A stretch of DNA of 64,000 bases from Polaribacter atrinae (GTDB taxonomy: Bacteria; Bacteroidota; Bacteroidia; Flavobacteriales; Flavobacteriaceae). A program made the position numbers and the translations under genes. The notes under the pieces were generated by a model. That model had not been told where the DNA came from, ran no database searches, and saw nothing but the letters and a program-made list of their open reading frames with translations. Below, piece by piece: positions 8,801 through 18,440 of the stretch (positions are counted from its first letter, which is position 1; every line of letters starts with the position of its first letter). The stretch is from NCBI RefSeq assembly GCF_038023995.1, contig NZ_CP150660.1, forward strand, positions 1,610,501-1,674,500, given 5' to 3'.

Positions 8801-9277
8801 ATGAAAAAATTAGCAAGCATCTTAGTATTAGTATTTGCAGTAACATTTACTACACAAGCACAGAAAAAAAGAGGAGGAAACGGAGAAAGAAACTCTAAAT
8901 TAACAGCAGAACAACACGCTACTTTAGCAGTTAAAAAAATGACACTGACTCTTCTAGATTTATCTGAAAAACAACAAAACCAAATTAAACCTATTTTAGT
9001 GGCTAAAATGACAAAAAGGCAAGCTGCGATGGCAGAAAGAAAAGCTGACAGAAAAGATAAAAAAAGACCAACGGCAGATGAAATGTTTGCAATGCAAAAC
9101 AAACGATTAGATGACAAGATTGCAATGAAAAACCGTATGAAAGACATCTTAAGCAAAGAGCAGTTTGACAAGTTTGAAAAAATGCATAAAAAGAGAAGCA
9201 AAATGGCAATGCATAAAACAAAAGGAAAAAAAGGATCTAAAAACAACAAAAGAGATCAAAGAGGTGATAGATCTTAA
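8801..9277 (+). CDS. secreted Spy/LTxxQ-like protein (ECF-associated sensor type), copy 2
   Basis: A 158-residue paralogue of the preceding gene. Its signal peptide MKKLASILVLVFAVTFTTQAQ is followed by a basic stretch and by LDLSEKQQNQIKPILVAKMTKRQAAM, which aligns with LNLTADQQNEIKPLLEEQMADRQASM of copy 1. A Met- and His-containing, Lys-rich tail follows (KMHKKRSKMAMHKTKG). The Met/His content could suit metal binding, which is an inference. The gene carries its own ECF-like promoter and terminator. An opposite-strand open frame over this gene is a shadow of the Lys/Ala-rich coding strand. Confidence 0.8.
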   Translation: MKKLASILVLVFAVTFTTQAQKKRGGNGERNSKLTAEQHATLAVKKMTLTLLDLSEKQQNQIKPILVAKMTKRQAAMAERKADRKDKKRPTADEMFAMQNKRLDDKIAMKNRMKDILSKEQFDKFEKMHKKRSKMAMHKTKGKKGSKNNKRDQRGDRS

Positions 9278-9316
9278 AAAATAAAAGTAAACTAGTTTTG
9301 GTTGATTAGTTGATTG

Positions 9317-9353
9317 AAAAAACCCGATTTCTTAATTGAAATCGGGTTTTTGT
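9317..9353 (+). terminator. rho-independent terminator, copy 2 of duplicated unit
   Basis: Perfect stem AAAACCCGATTT / AAATCGGGTTTT with a short loop and T tail. It is preceded by the same AACTAGTTTTGGTTGATTAG block as copy 1. Confidence 0.85.
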
Positions 9354-9373
9354 TTTTATAACGAATTTGTTTT

Positions 9374-9493
9374 GCGTTAGGGATAGAGCCTTTCGACTTC
9401 GCTCAAGACAGGCTATTTGTTTGAGCTCTTTTTATGCAGAACTTTATTCTCCATAAAAAAGCGAGTAATGAAAGCCCGACTTTGTGTAACGCC
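9374..9493. repeat. dispersed outer palindromic element, GCGTTAGGG subfamily
   Basis: Starts GCGTTAGGGATAGAG and ends AAAGCCCGACTTTGTGTAACGC, the two ends being roughly reverse complementary as in the copies at 17176-17260 and 20563-20738. The loop holds a different segment (TTTCGACTTCGCTCAAGAC), suggesting a nested or divergent insert. Confidence 0.6.
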
Positions 9494-9499
9494 CAAATT

Positions 9500-10015
9500 C
9501 TATTCTTTAAACCAACTAGAATATTTTAAATAATTATTGGCTATTCTGTCAATCTCACCAGATATTAGTTCTTCTGAAATATCTTTTACTTTCTTAGCCG
9601 GAACTCCTGCGTAAATACTACCACTTTCTACTCGCGTATTTTTGGTAACAACCGCACCTGCTGCTATAATTGAGTTAGATTCTACCACACAATCGTCCAT
9701 AATAATAGAGCCCATCCCCACCAAAACATTATCATGAATTGTGCAACCATGTACAATTGCATTGTGCCCAATAGAGACATTATTACCAATTGTTGTAGGC
9801 GATTTTTGATACGTTGCGTGAATTACCGCACCATCTTGAATATTGACCTTATTACCTATTTTTATGTAATGTACATCGCCTCTAAGCACTGCATTAAACC
9901 AAATACTACATTCTGTACCTAAAGAAACTTCCCCAACAATTGTTGCATTTTCTGCTACGTAACAATCTTCTGGAATTTGTGGGTGATTACCTCGTACTGC
10001 TTTTATAATTGCCAT
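9500..10015 (-). CDS. gamma carbonic anhydrase family protein
   Basis: A 171-residue left-handed beta-helix protein built from hexapeptide repeats (for example TIVGEV, SIGHNA, VLVGMG). It carries the gamma-class zinc ligands H66, H84 and H89 and the conserved R45 and D47. This class hydrates CO2, though many relatives (YrdA/PaaY-like) act on other substrates. The length is standard. It stands immediately upstream of a repeat element and separately from the DUF2797 gene. Metal ligands are complete, so activity is plausible; the physiological substrate remains open. Confidence 0.9.
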   Translation of the reverse strand: MAIIKAVRGNHPQIPEDCYVAENATIVGEVSLGTECSIWFNAVLRGDVHYIKIGNKVNIQDGAVIHATYQKSPTTIGNNVSIGHNAIVHGCTIHDNVLVGMGSIIMDDCVVESNSIIAAGAVVTKNTRVESGSIYAGVPAKKVKDISEELISGEIDRIANNYLKYSSWFKE

Positions 10016-10102
10016 AATTTATAAATTTAAATTGTCTATTTTATTATAATTACATTTATGATTTACACTAGTTTTTACTAAAATTATCAGAAAAAACTGA
10101 AC

Positions 10103-10894
10103 TTATACTTCTATTGAAACTACCAAACCTTCATTGCTTCTTACATTAAAAACAGTTTCATCTTCAAAAATTAAATACTGTCCTTTTATTCCAACTAATT
10201 TACCTGTGTATTTTGGCGTTTTAATCAAGTTTAAACTTTTGGGTTTTTCAGGATATTTTACTACCGGAAAATTAATATGTGTCTCAACATTATCATCAAT
10301 AAAATATTCTTTAGCTTCTTCTGGGATAAATGCTTTTAATTTATCTCGCCATGCAACTAAATCTACATCTTCAATATCGTTTTTTAGCATTTTACGCCAA
10401 TTGGTTTTATCTGCCACATAATCTTTTAAAGCAACCTCGGTAATTCCTGCTAAATATCTGTTTGGAGCTTCCAAAATTTCTATTGCTTCATGTGCTCCTT
10501 GATCTATCCAACGTGTTGGCACTTGTTGTTTTCTAGTAACACCAACTTTTACATTGCTAGAATTTGCTAAATACACAATATGTGGTTTTAATTGCACTGC
10601 TTGCTCATACGCCAAATCTCTATCTTCTATGCCTAAATGTGCTTTACTTAATTCTGGTTTCATAATCCAATCTGCAGCACTTGGAATCTCAAAAAAACAA
10701 GATTTACAAAAACCTTGTCTATAAATTTTCTTTTCTAAATGGCAGTTTAAACATTCATAAGTAACAAAATTGATTGTTATCTCTTTATTTATTAGCTGAT
10801 TCATGTTTATAAAATCAGTATTCATATCTAAATAATACAGAATTTCAGCTGCATTCTCAGTCATCATTTTTTTTAAAACTCCTTGGTAAATCAT
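10103..10894 (-). CDS. DUF2797 domain-containing protein
   Basis: A 263-residue cytoplasmic protein with a four-cysteine zinc-ribbon-like motif near the N-terminus (C48-x2-C51 and C63-x2-C66). This is followed by a region containing HIVYLANSSNVKVGVTRKQQVPTRW, which resembles a GIY-YIG-like core. This fits the DUF2797 family, whose molecular role is not established. It is divergent from the GH3-like gene, with about 80 bases between. The ATG at 10894 gives MIYQGVLKKM, the usual family start. Confidence 0.85.
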   Translation of the reverse strand: MIYQGVLKKMMTENAAEILYYLDMNTDFINMNQLINKEITINFVTYECLNCHLEKKIYRQGFCKSCFFEIPSAADWIMKPELSKAHLGIEDRDLAYEQAVQLKPHIVYLANSSNVKVGVTRKQQVPTRWIDQGAHEAIEILEAPNRYLAGITEVALKDYVADKTNWRKMLKNDIEDVDLVAWRDKLKAFIPEEAKEYFIDDNVETHINFPVVKYPEKPKSLNLIKTPKYTGKLVGIKGQYLIFEDETVFNVRSNEGLVVSIEV

Positions 10895-10975
10895 CGCACA
10901 AATTTTGTATTTTTAAACTTCGGTTTTAAAACAATATTTGTTCTAAAATCATTCTAAACAAACTTACGAATTTCT

Positions 10976-12493
10976 ATGGCTTTTCAAATTATCAATTCTA
11001 TAATTTCTTGGTTTTTAAAGAAACGTAAACACCAAATTGAACTGTTTTTAAAATACCCTATTGATGTACAAGATGAATTACTTTTAAAACTTGTAAATAC
11101 AGCTAGAAACACAACATTTGGAAAGGAAAAAAACTTTTCTAAAATAAGAAATCATACGGATTTTACAAAAAATGTTCCTATCCAGAAATATGAAACTTTT
11201 GAACCATTAATAGAAAGATGTAGAAAAGGCGAACAAAATTTATTTTGGCCAACAGATATTAAATGGTTTGCAAAAAGTAGCGGAACCACCAACGCAAAAA
11301 GTAAATTTATACCTGTTTCTGATGAAGCTTTAGAATATTGCCACATGAAAGCAGGTAAAGATATGTTGTGTTTGTACATTAATAATAATGAAGATACGCA
11401 GCTTTTTACTGGAAAAGGATTACGCTTAGGCGGAAGTTCTGATGTGTACCAAGACAACAATTCTTATTTTGGAGATTTATCTGCTATCATTATAGAAAAC
11501 ATGCCTTTTTGGGCCGATTTTAGCTCTGCTCCTAGCCAAGAAGTAGCTTTAATGAGCGATTGGGAAACAAAAATGGATGCCATTATTGATGAAACTATCG
11601 ATGAAGATATTACAAGTTTAGCAGGTGTACCAAGTTGGATGTTGGTATTGCTTAATCGTATTTTAGAAAGAACCGGAAAAGAACATATTTTAGAAGTTTG
11701 GCCTAATTTAGAAGTCTATTTTCATGGAGGCGTAAACTTTAACCCTTATAGAGAACAGTACAAAAAAATTATTCCGAAACAGCGTTTTAAGTATTACGAA
11801 ATTTACAATGCTTCAGAAGGTTTCTTTGCCATTCAGGATAGAAACAACTCTAAAGAATTATTATTGATGTTAGATTACGGAATTTTCTATGAATTTATTC
11901 CAATGAGTGAATACAAAGGCGAAAATTCTGAAACGATTACACTTGCTGATGTAAAAAAAGACATCGATTACGCTTTAATCATTACTACAAACGGTGGTTT
12001 ATGGCGTTATTTAATTGGCGATACAATTCGTTTTACCTCATTAGAACCCTACAGAATTAAAATTACAGGGCGTACAAAACACTACATAAATGTCTTTGGA
12101 GAAGAACTGAACATCGAAAACGTAGAAGATGCTTTAAAGTTAGCTTGCGAAAAAACTGAAGCCACCATTTCTGATTATACGGTTGGTCCTATTTTTATGA
12201 AAGGCAAAGAAAAAGGTGGTCATGAGTGGATTTTAGAGTTTAGTAAAAAACCAGCATCCATGGGCTATTTTTCTGAAGTATTAGACAATGCTTTAAAATC
12301 TATTAACTCAGACTACGAAGCAAAACGCTATTTAAACATGACATTAATGGCCCCAAAAGTACACCAAGCAGAAGAAGGTTTATTCTACAAATGGCTGAAA
12401 CAAAAGAACAAATTAGGCGGGCAACATAAAGTACCAAGACTATCTAATTCTAGAGATTTTGTAGAAGAATTATTAGTGTTAATGAAATCTTAA
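10976..12493 (+). CDS. GH3 auxin-responsive promoter family protein (adenylate-forming)
   Basis: A 505-residue member of the adenylate-forming GH3 superfamily. The ATP-binding signature SSGTTNAKSKFIP lies at residues 101-113, EIYNASEGFFAIQDR is the adenine-binding part, and ITGRTKHYINVFGEEL is the C-terminal hinge. In plants GH3 enzymes join amino acids to acyl acids. In Bacteroidota the substrate is unknown and the gene is near-universal in the phylum, so hormone metabolism should not be assumed. It is divergent from DUF2797 and followed 79 bases later by a TonB-dependent receptor. Confidence 0.9.
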   Translation: MAFQIINSIISWFLKKRKHQIELFLKYPIDVQDELLLKLVNTARNTTFGKEKNFSKIRNHTDFTKNVPIQKYETFEPLIERCRKGEQNLFWPTDIKWFAKSSGTTNAKSKFIPVSDEALEYCHMKAGKDMLCLYINNNEDTQLFTGKGLRLGGSSDVYQDNNSYFGDLSAIIIENMPFWADFSSAPSQEVALMSDWETKMDAIIDETIDEDITSLAGVPSWMLVLLNRILERTGKEHILEVWPNLEVYFHGGVNFNPYREQYKKIIPKQRFKYYEIYNASEGFFAIQDRNNSKELLLMLDYGIFYEFIPMSEYKGENSETITLADVKKDIDYALIITTNGGLWRYLIGDTIRFTSLEPYRIKITGRTKHYINVFGEELNIENVEDALKLACEKTEATISDYTVGPIFMKGKEKGGHEWILEFSKKPASMGYFSEVLDNALKSINSDYEAKRYLNMTLMAPKVHQAEEGLFYKWLKQKNKLGGQHKVPRLSNSRDFVEELLVLMKS

Positions 12494-12572
12494 ATTTATT
12501 ATCATTTTAACGTTATTAGGCATGATTATTGATAAATATTCTTAGAGATTTATCAACATCAAAAAACTTGAA

Positions 12573-14981
12573 ATGATTAAAAAAATTACTTTTATTTTTT
12601 TCCTTTTACTCTTAAACTACACTACTAGTGCTCAAGTTCTTACAGTACTTAACAAAGAAACCAAAGAGCCTTTAGAGCAAGTAACTATCTTTAACAAACT
12701 AACCAATAATTATGTTACTACAAACGGAGAAGGACAAGCAGATATTAGTGATTTTAAATATGCCGAAACATTAGAAGTTCGATTTCTTGGTTTTAAGACA
12801 AAAATTAAAAGTTACGAAGCTTTTAAACAAAACAACTTTTTAGTACACTTAACTCCTACTATTTTAAGAATAGATGAAATTGTTATTTCTGCTACAAAAT
12901 GGAAACAAAAAACGTCTGATTTAGCAACTAAAGTTAGTGTTATATCGCCACAAGCGGTAGGTTTAATGAATACACAAACAGCTGCAGACTTACTTACCGT
13001 TTCTGGTAAAGTTTTTATGCAGAAAAGTCAACAAGGAGGCGGAAGCCCTCTAATTAGAGGATTTGCAACCAACAGATTACTATATACCATAGATGGAGTT
13101 AGAATGAATAATGCCATTTTTAGAGCCGGTAATATTCAGAATGTAATTTCTTTAGATCCTTTTACTATAGAAGAAACCGAGATTATTTTTGGTCCTGGTT
13201 CTGTAATTTACGGTAGCGATGCTATTGGCGCAGTAATGAGTTTTAAAACCTTATCTCCTAGTTTGTCTTTAGATGATGAAACATTAATTACTGGAAATGC
13301 TTTTACACGATTCTCTTCTGCAAATGAAGAAAAAACCTATCATGCAGATTTTAATTTAGGCTATAAAAAATGGGCGTTTGTTACCAGTTTAAGCTATAAT
13401 GATTATGGTGATTTAAGAATGGGAAGTAATGGTCCAGAAGAATATTTAAGAAATGTTTATGTTGAAAGACAGAACAATGAAGATATTGTAATTACCAATA
13501 AAAATCCAAAAATTCAGACCCCATCTGGTTATACACAAACCAACTTAATGCAAAAAGTACGATTTAAGCCAAATGAAAAGTGGAACTTTGAATACGGTTT
13601 CCACTTATCAGAAACTTCTAGTTATGCTAGATATGATAGACATTTAAGAACCAAAGACGGAAATCCTCGTTATGGAGAATGGAGCTACGGGCCACAAAAA
13701 TGGATGATGAATAATTTTGAAATCAACAAAAAAGGAAGCAATTCTTTTTATGATGACGTAACTTTAAGGTTGACATATCAAAAATTTGATGAAAGTAGAA
13801 TTAGTAGAGATTTTAATGATAACGAAAGAGAGACAAGAACAGAACGAGTAGACGCCTATTCTACCAACTTAGATTTCTCTAAAAGCTTAAGTGGAAAAAG
13901 TAAATTATTTTACGGAACGGAATATGTTTTTAATGATGTAAACTCTAAAGGAGTAAACACAGATGTAGATACCAATATTTCTCAAACAGGACCAAGCAGA
14001 TACCCAGATTCTAATTGGTCTTCTTTAGGTATTTATGTTTCTAACCAATATAATTATTCGAAAAAATGGGTTTTACAATCTGGTTTGCGTTATAACTTTT
14101 ACAGCTTAAACGCTACTTTCGATACTACTTTTTACCCTTTTCCTTTTACTGAAGCAAATTTAAATGACGGAGCTTTAACAGGTAGTTTAGGTTTGGTTTT
14201 TAGGCCGGAAGAAGATTGGTTGTTAAGTACCAATTTCTCTACCGCTTTTCGCTCACCTAATGTAGATGATGTTGGTAAAATTTTCGATTCAGAACCTGGT
14301 TCAGTAGTAGTTCCTAATCCTGATTTAAAAGCAGAATATGCTTACAATACAGATATTTCTATAGCAAAAACTTTTGGTGATTACTTAAAAATTGAGGTCA
14401 CTGGTTTTTATACTAATTTAAAAGACGCCATGGTAATAAGAGATTTTACCTTAAATGGTGAAACTGAAATTATGTATGACGGAGAATTGAGCAACGTACA
14501 AGCAGTTCAAAATGCAGCAAATGCTAATGTGTATGGTTTTCAAACAGGTTTTGAAGCAGAACTAGGAAGCGGAATTGGTTTTTCATCTACACTAAGTTAT
14601 CAAAAAGGAGAAGAAGAGTTAGACAATGGAGATATAAGTCCTTCTAGACACGCTGCTCCTTGGTTTGGCTCTACACGTCTTACCTACAACGCAAGCAAAT
14701 TAAAAGCACAACTATATGCAGATTATAGTGGTTCTGTTGCTTATGAAGACATGCCTGAAAGTGAAATAGCTAAAGATTATATCTATGCAATTGATGCAAA
14801 TGGAAATCCATATTCGCCATCTTATATTACGCTAAACTTAAAAACATCTTATCGATTTACAGATAATTTATTAATTTCTACTGGATTAGAAAACATTACA
14901 GACAAACGTTATAGACCTTATAGTTCTGGAATTGCTTCTCCAGGTAGAAACTTTGTAATTTCTTTAAAAGCGAATATTTAA
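12573..14981 (+). CDS. TonB-dependent outer-membrane receptor
   Basis: An 802-residue outer-membrane transporter. It has a signal peptide (about residues 1-20, ending TTSAQ), an N-terminal carboxypeptidase-regulatory domain (about 22-100), a plug domain (TAADLLTVSGKVFMQKSQQ, then SPLIRGFATNRLLYTIDGVR), and a beta barrel ending in FVISLKANI. No SusD partner is adjacent, so it is not a typical polysaccharide-utilisation pair. The plug sequence is reminiscent of heme or siderophore receptors, but the ligand is uncertain. Energy comes from TonB-ExbBD elsewhere. It converges with the prenyl synthase gene. Confidence 0.9.
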   Translation: MIKKITFIFFLLLLNYTTSAQVLTVLNKETKEPLEQVTIFNKLTNNYVTTNGEGQADISDFKYAETLEVRFLGFKTKIKSYEAFKQNNFLVHLTPTILRIDEIVISATKWKQKTSDLATKVSVISPQAVGLMNTQTAADLLTVSGKVFMQKSQQGGGSPLIRGFATNRLLYTIDGVRMNNAIFRAGNIQNVISLDPFTIEETEIIFGPGSVIYGSDAIGAVMSFKTLSPSLSLDDETLITGNAFTRFSSANEEKTYHADFNLGYKKWAFVTSLSYNDYGDLRMGSNGPEEYLRNVYVERQNNEDIVITNKNPKIQTPSGYTQTNLMQKVRFKPNEKWNFEYGFHLSETSSYARYDRHLRTKDGNPRYGEWSYGPQKWMMNNFEINKKGSNSFYDDVTLRLTYQKFDESRISRDFNDNERETRTERVDAYSTNLDFSKSLSGKSKLFYGTEYVFNDVNSKGVNTDVDTNISQTGPSRYPDSNWSSLGIYVSNQYNYSKKWVLQSGLRYNFYSLNATFDTTFYPFPFTEANLNDGALTGSLGLVFRPEEDWLLSTNFSTAFRSPNVDDVGKIFDSEPGSVVVPNPDLKAEYAYNTDISIAKTFGDYLKIEVTGFYTNLKDAMVIRDFTLNGETEIMYDGELSNVQAVQNAANANVYGFQTGFEAELGSGIGFSSTLSYQKGEEELDNGDISPSRHAAPWFGSTRLTYNASKLKAQLYADYSGSVAYEDMPESEIAKDYIYAIDANGNPYSPSYITLNLKTSYRFTDNLLISTGLENITDKRYRPYSSGIASPGRNFVISLKANI

Positions 14982-15003
14982 AATAATTTTAAAGTCTGTT
15001 AAC

Positions 15004-15981
15004 CTATATTTTACGTTCTACAACGTAATCTATCATGGTTAATAAAGAGTCTTTATATGGTGATGTAGGGAAATCTTCTAATATAGCTAAAGCTTTGTTT
15101 TTGTAATCATTCATCTTGGTGGTTGTATATTCTATACCACCTTTTTCTTTTACAAAAGCAATTACCTCTTTAACTCGTTTTTTGTTTTTGTTGTGTTTTT
15201 TAACAGAATTAATCAACCAAGATTTCTCCTTTTTAGAACAGTTATTTAAGGTATAGATTAAAGGCAAGGTCATCTTTTGCTCTTTAATATCGATACCTGT
15301 TGGCTTTCCAATATTAGCTTCTGTATAATCAAACAAATCATCTTTAATTTGAAAAGCGATACCAATATACTCACCAAATTTTCGCATTTTTCTAACGCAA
15401 TCTTGATTTGCACCAACAGAAGCAGCTCCAATACCACAACAAGCAGCAATTAATGTTGCTGTCTTTTTTCTAATGATATCAAAATACACCTCTTCTGTAA
15501 TGTCTAATTTTCTAGCTTTTTCTATTTGAAGTAATTCTCCTTCACTCATTTCTCGAACTGCAATAGAAATTAGTTTTAGCAAATCGAAATCTTCATTATC
15601 TATGGATAATAATAATCCTTTTGATAATAAAAAATCACCAACCAAAACTGCAATCTTATTTTTCCAAAGTGCATTTACAGAGAAAAAACCACGTCTTCTA
15701 TTACTTTCATCTACAACGTCATCATGAACCAAGGTAGCGGTATGAATCAATTCTACAACAGAAGCTCCTCGATACGTTCTTTCATCGAAACCACCATTAG
15801 AAACCATTTTTGCCACTAAGAAAACAAACATTGGTCGCATTTGTTTTCCTTTTCTACGAACAATATAATAGGTTATTCTGTTTAAAAGCGGAACTTTTGA
15901 CAACATAGAATCTTTGAACTTTTCTTCAAAGAGTTCCATTTCATTTTTAATGGGAAGTTTAATAAGTTCTACTGGCTTCAT
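15004..15981 (-). CDS. polyprenyl diphosphate synthase, long-chain type
   Basis: A 325-residue trans-prenyltransferase that extends allylic diphosphates with IPP. The first Asp-rich motif LVHDDVVDESNRRRG (D87, D88, D91) and the second QIKDDLFDY (D214, D215, D218) bind magnesium diphosphate. The residues five and four before the first motif are small (T82, A83), which leaves space for a long product as in octaprenyl-type enzymes. It probably makes the menaquinone side chain. It differs from the second family member at 54034-55005, which has a bulky Phe there. It is followed by rlmN in the same direction, 79 bases away. Confidence 0.9.
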   Translation of the reverse strand: MKPVELIKLPIKNEMELFEEKFKDSMLSKVPLLNRITYYIVRRKGKQMRPMFVFLVAKMVSNGGFDERTYRGASVVELIHTATLVHDDVVDESNRRRGFFSVNALWKNKIAVLVGDFLLSKGLLLSIDNEDFDLLKLISIAVREMSEGELLQIEKARKLDITEEVYFDIIRKKTATLIAACCGIGAASVGANQDCVRKMRKFGEYIGIAFQIKDDLFDYTEANIGKPTGIDIKEQKMTLPLIYTLNNCSKKEKSWLINSVKKHNKNKKRVKEVIAFVKEKGGIEYTTTKMNDYKNKALAILEDFPTSPYKDSLLTMIDYVVERKI

Positions 15982-16060
15982 TTGTACTAGACGAGTTTTT
16001 AAAAGTCAAAAATAGGGAAATTAACGAGATACTAACACAAGTTAAGTATTACAGTTTTCT

Positions 16061-17098
16061 TTAAGATTTATTTGCCAATTGCCCACAAGCAGCATCAATA
16101 TCTTTACCTCTACTTCTTCTTACATTTACAGTAATATCATTCATTTCTAAGTTAGAAATATAATTATTTATAGCAGACGGACTCGCTTGTTGAAACTCTC
16201 CATCATCAATTGGGTTGTATTCTATTAGGTTGATTTTACAAGGCACTGCTTTACAAAATTCTACTAATGCTTTTATATCTTCTTTTCTATCATTAATACC
16301 TCCCCAAACAATATATTCATACGTAATTGCTCTTCCTGTTTTTTCATACCAATATTCTAAAGATTCTTTTAAATCTTTTAAAGGAAAATTGACGTTAAAA
16401 GGCATTATTGAAGTTCTAACTTCATCTATTGCAGAATGTAAAGAAACCGCTAAATTGAATTTAGCTTCTTCATCTGCCATCATTTTTATCATTTTTGGTA
16501 CTCCAGATGTAGAAACAGTAATCCTCTTAGAAGACATACCTAAACCTTCTGGTGAGGTAATCATCTCTATAGATTTCATTACGTTTTTATAGTTCATTAA
16601 TGGTTCTCCCATTCCCATAAAAACAATGTTTGTTAGTTTCTTATCATAATACAATCTACTTTGTTTGTCTATCACAACAACTTGATCGTAAATTTCATCT
16701 GGGTTTAGATTACGCATTCTTTTTAATCGTGCAGTTGCACAGAATTTACAATCTAAACTACACCCTACTTGACTAGAAACACAGGCTGTTGTTCTTTTAT
16801 CTGTAGGTATTAAAACGGACTCTACGATTAAACCATCGTGTAATCTAATTCCGTTTTTTATAGTACCATCTTTACTTTTTTGCATAGAATCTACTTTGAT
16901 ATGATTAATCACAAAGTTAGCTTCTAACATTTCTCTAGTTTCTTTAGAAATGTTTGTCATTGCACCAAAAGTATGTAAAGACTTGCTCCAAAGCCATTCA
17001 TATACTTGATTTCCTCTAAAGGCTTTATCACCATTTTCTACAAAAAAGTCGCGTAGTTGTTCTTTGGTTAAGGCTCTTATGTCTTTCTTTTTAGTCAA
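16061..17098 (-). CDS. rlmN: 23S rRNA (adenine-2503-C2)/tRNA methyltransferase RlmN
   Basis: A 345-residue radical-SAM enzyme that methylates C2 of A2503 in 23S rRNA (and A37 of some tRNAs). The cluster-binding CxxxCxxC is C113, C117, C120 (GCSLDCKFCA). The cysteine that forms the protein-RNA adduct is C338, near the C-terminus, and C106 (TTACVSSQ) is also conserved. Length is typical. The ATG at 17098 is preceded by a TAnnTTTG-type promoter at 17126-17133. Confidence 0.95.
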   Translation of the reverse strand: MTKKKDIRALTKEQLRDFFVENGDKAFRGNQVYEWLWSKSLHTFGAMTNISKETREMLEANFVINHIKVDSMQKSKDGTIKNGIRLHDGLIVESVLIPTDKRTTACVSSQVGCSLDCKFCATARLKRMRNLNPDEIYDQVVVIDKQSRLYYDKKLTNIVFMGMGEPLMNYKNVMKSIEMITSPEGLGMSSKRITVSTSGVPKMIKMMADEEAKFNLAVSLHSAIDEVRTSIMPFNVNFPLKDLKESLEYWYEKTGRAITYEYIVWGGINDRKEDIKALVEFCKAVPCKINLIEYNPIDDGEFQQASPSAINNYISNLEMNDITVNVRRSRGKDIDAACGQLANKS

Positions 17099-17125
17099 GT
17101 TTTCTAGTTTTTAAAAATAGAGTTG

Positions 17126-17133
17126 CAAAAATA
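17126..17133 (-). promoter_or_regulatory. -7 promoter element (TATTTTTG) for rlmN
   Basis: On the minus strand TATTTTTG fits TAnnTTTG and lies 27 bases before the rlmN ATG. Confidence 0.4.
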
Positions 17134-17175
17134 CGCATATAATTTTAGCTTATTGCTATGGTTTGCTAATTGGCT

Positions 17176-17260
17176 GCGTTAGTGATTGAAGTGGCATCCT
17201 TTTTTGTGTTTTTATTAACAAAAAAGATACAACGGAAAGCGCGACCTTTTTAGGTAACGC
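17176..17260. repeat. dispersed outer palindromic element, compact copy, GCGTTA subfamily
   Basis: Runs from GCGTTAGTGATTGAAGTGG to GCGCGACCTTTTTAGGTAACGC. The core GGCATCCTTTTTT and AAAAAAGATACA matches the arms of the copies at 20563, 25370, 36879 and 62387. No second element sits in the loop, so this is an uninterrupted copy. Confidence 0.75.
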
Positions 17261-17261
17261 A

Positions 17262-17297
17262 AAAAAAAACTGACAATTAAAATAACTGTCAGTTTTA
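17262..17297 (-). terminator. rho-independent terminator of queA
   Basis: Inverted repeat AAAACTGACA / TGTCAGTTTT. Read on the minus strand it ends in a long T run and lies 22 bases past the queA stop. Confidence 0.8.
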
Positions 17298-17318
17298 GTT
17301 TTTAAATTCTTGAAAGAA

Positions 17319-18368
17319 TTATATAATTAACATAGCATCTCCGTAAGTAGAGAATTTATATCCTTCTTTTATAGCTTCTTTGTAGGCTTCCATTACAAAA
17401 TCATAACCTCCAAAAGCGGCTGCTTGCATTAATAATGTAGATTTTGGCGTATGGAAATTAGTAATCATTGCTGTAGCAATACTAAAATCGTGAGGAGGAA
17501 AAATAAATTTATTTGTCCAACCTGTATAACCATTTAACTCACCTTTAGAAGAAACAGAAGATTCTATAGCTCTCATTACCGTAGTACCTACAGCACAAAC
17601 TCTTCTTTTTTCTTTTTTAGCTTTATTGATTTTTTCTGCAGTTGCATCTGAAATATCAATCTGCTCAGAATCCATTTTATGCTTAGATAAATCTTCTACT
17701 TCTACCGGGCTAAATGTACCTAAACCAACATGTAATGTAGTTTCTGCAAATTCAATTCCTTTAATTTCTAAACGTTTCATTAAATGCTTAGAGAAATGCA
17801 AACCTGCAGTTGGTGCTGCAACAGCTCCTTCATGCTTTGCATAAATAGTTTGGTAACGCTCATCATCTAAAGGCTCTACATCTCTACCAATTGCTTTAGG
17901 TAATGGAGTTTGACCTAATTCTAATAATTTTGCTCTAAACTCTTCATAAGAACCATCAAACAAAAAACGTAAAGTTCTACCTCTAGAGGTTGTGTTGTCT
18001 ATTACTTCTGCAACTAAACTATCATCGTCTCCAAAAAATAATTTGTTACCAATTCTAATCTTTCTTGCTGGATCTACTAAAACATCCCACAATCTGTTTT
18101 CAGAATTTAGTTCTCTTAATAAAAACACCTCTATTCTAGCACCCGTTTTTTCTTTATTACCATACATTCTTGCAGGAAAAACTTTGGTATTATTCAACAT
18201 CATAACATCACCTTCATCAAAGTAATCTATAACATCTTTAAAAACCTTATGTTCTATGGTTTGTTCTTTCCTGTTTAATACCATTAAGCGAGATTCATCT
18301 CTATGTTCAGCAGGATACGTTGCTAACAATTCTTCTGGCAAATCAAATTCAAAGTGCGATAATTTCAT
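17319..18368 (-). CDS. queA: S-adenosylmethionine:tRNA ribosyltransferase-isomerase QueA
   Basis: A 349-residue enzyme that transfers and isomerises the ribosyl part of SAM onto 7-deazaguanine-modified tRNA to give epoxyqueuosine. Family motifs are present: [23 protein letters not shown] at the start, then [39 protein letters not shown] and the C-terminal [17 protein letters not shown]. Length is standard. It has its own promoter (18393-18400) and terminator. Confidence 0.95.
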   Translation of the reverse strand: MKLSHFEFDLPEELLATYPAEHRDESRLMVLNRKEQTIEHKVFKDVIDYFDEGDVMMLNNTKVFPARMYGNKEKTGARIEVFLLRELNSENRLWDVLVDPARKIRIGNKLFFGDDDSLVAEVIDNTTSRGRTLRFLFDGSYEEFRAKLLELGQTPLPKAIGRDVEPLDDERYQTIYAKHEGAVAAPTAGLHFSKHLMKRLEIKGIEFAETTLHVGLGTFSPVEVEDLSKHKMDSEQIDISDATAEKINKAKKEKRRVCAVGTTVMRAIESSVSSKGELNGYTGWTNKFIFPPHDFSIATAMITNFHTPKSTLLMQAAAFGGYDFVMEAYKEAIKEGYKFSTYGDAMLII

Positions 18369-18392
18369 ATATATATTTGCTTATAACGAGCG

Positions 18393-18400
18393 CAAATATA
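18393..18400 (-). promoter_or_regulatory. -7 promoter element (TATATTTG) for queA
   Basis: TATATTTG on the minus strand, 24 bases before the queA ATG, with a TTG about 21 bases further upstream as a possible -33 element. Confidence 0.5.
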
Positions 18401-18440
18401 CGATATCGGAATAGGCGTTGTCAAGTGTTTGAGCGTTTAT

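Noticed and set aside
8791..9249. Minus-strand open frame with many hydrophobic and Cys residues
   Set aside because: It is the reverse of a Lys/Ala/Glu-rich secreted protein gene that has promoter, signal peptide and terminator on the plus strand.
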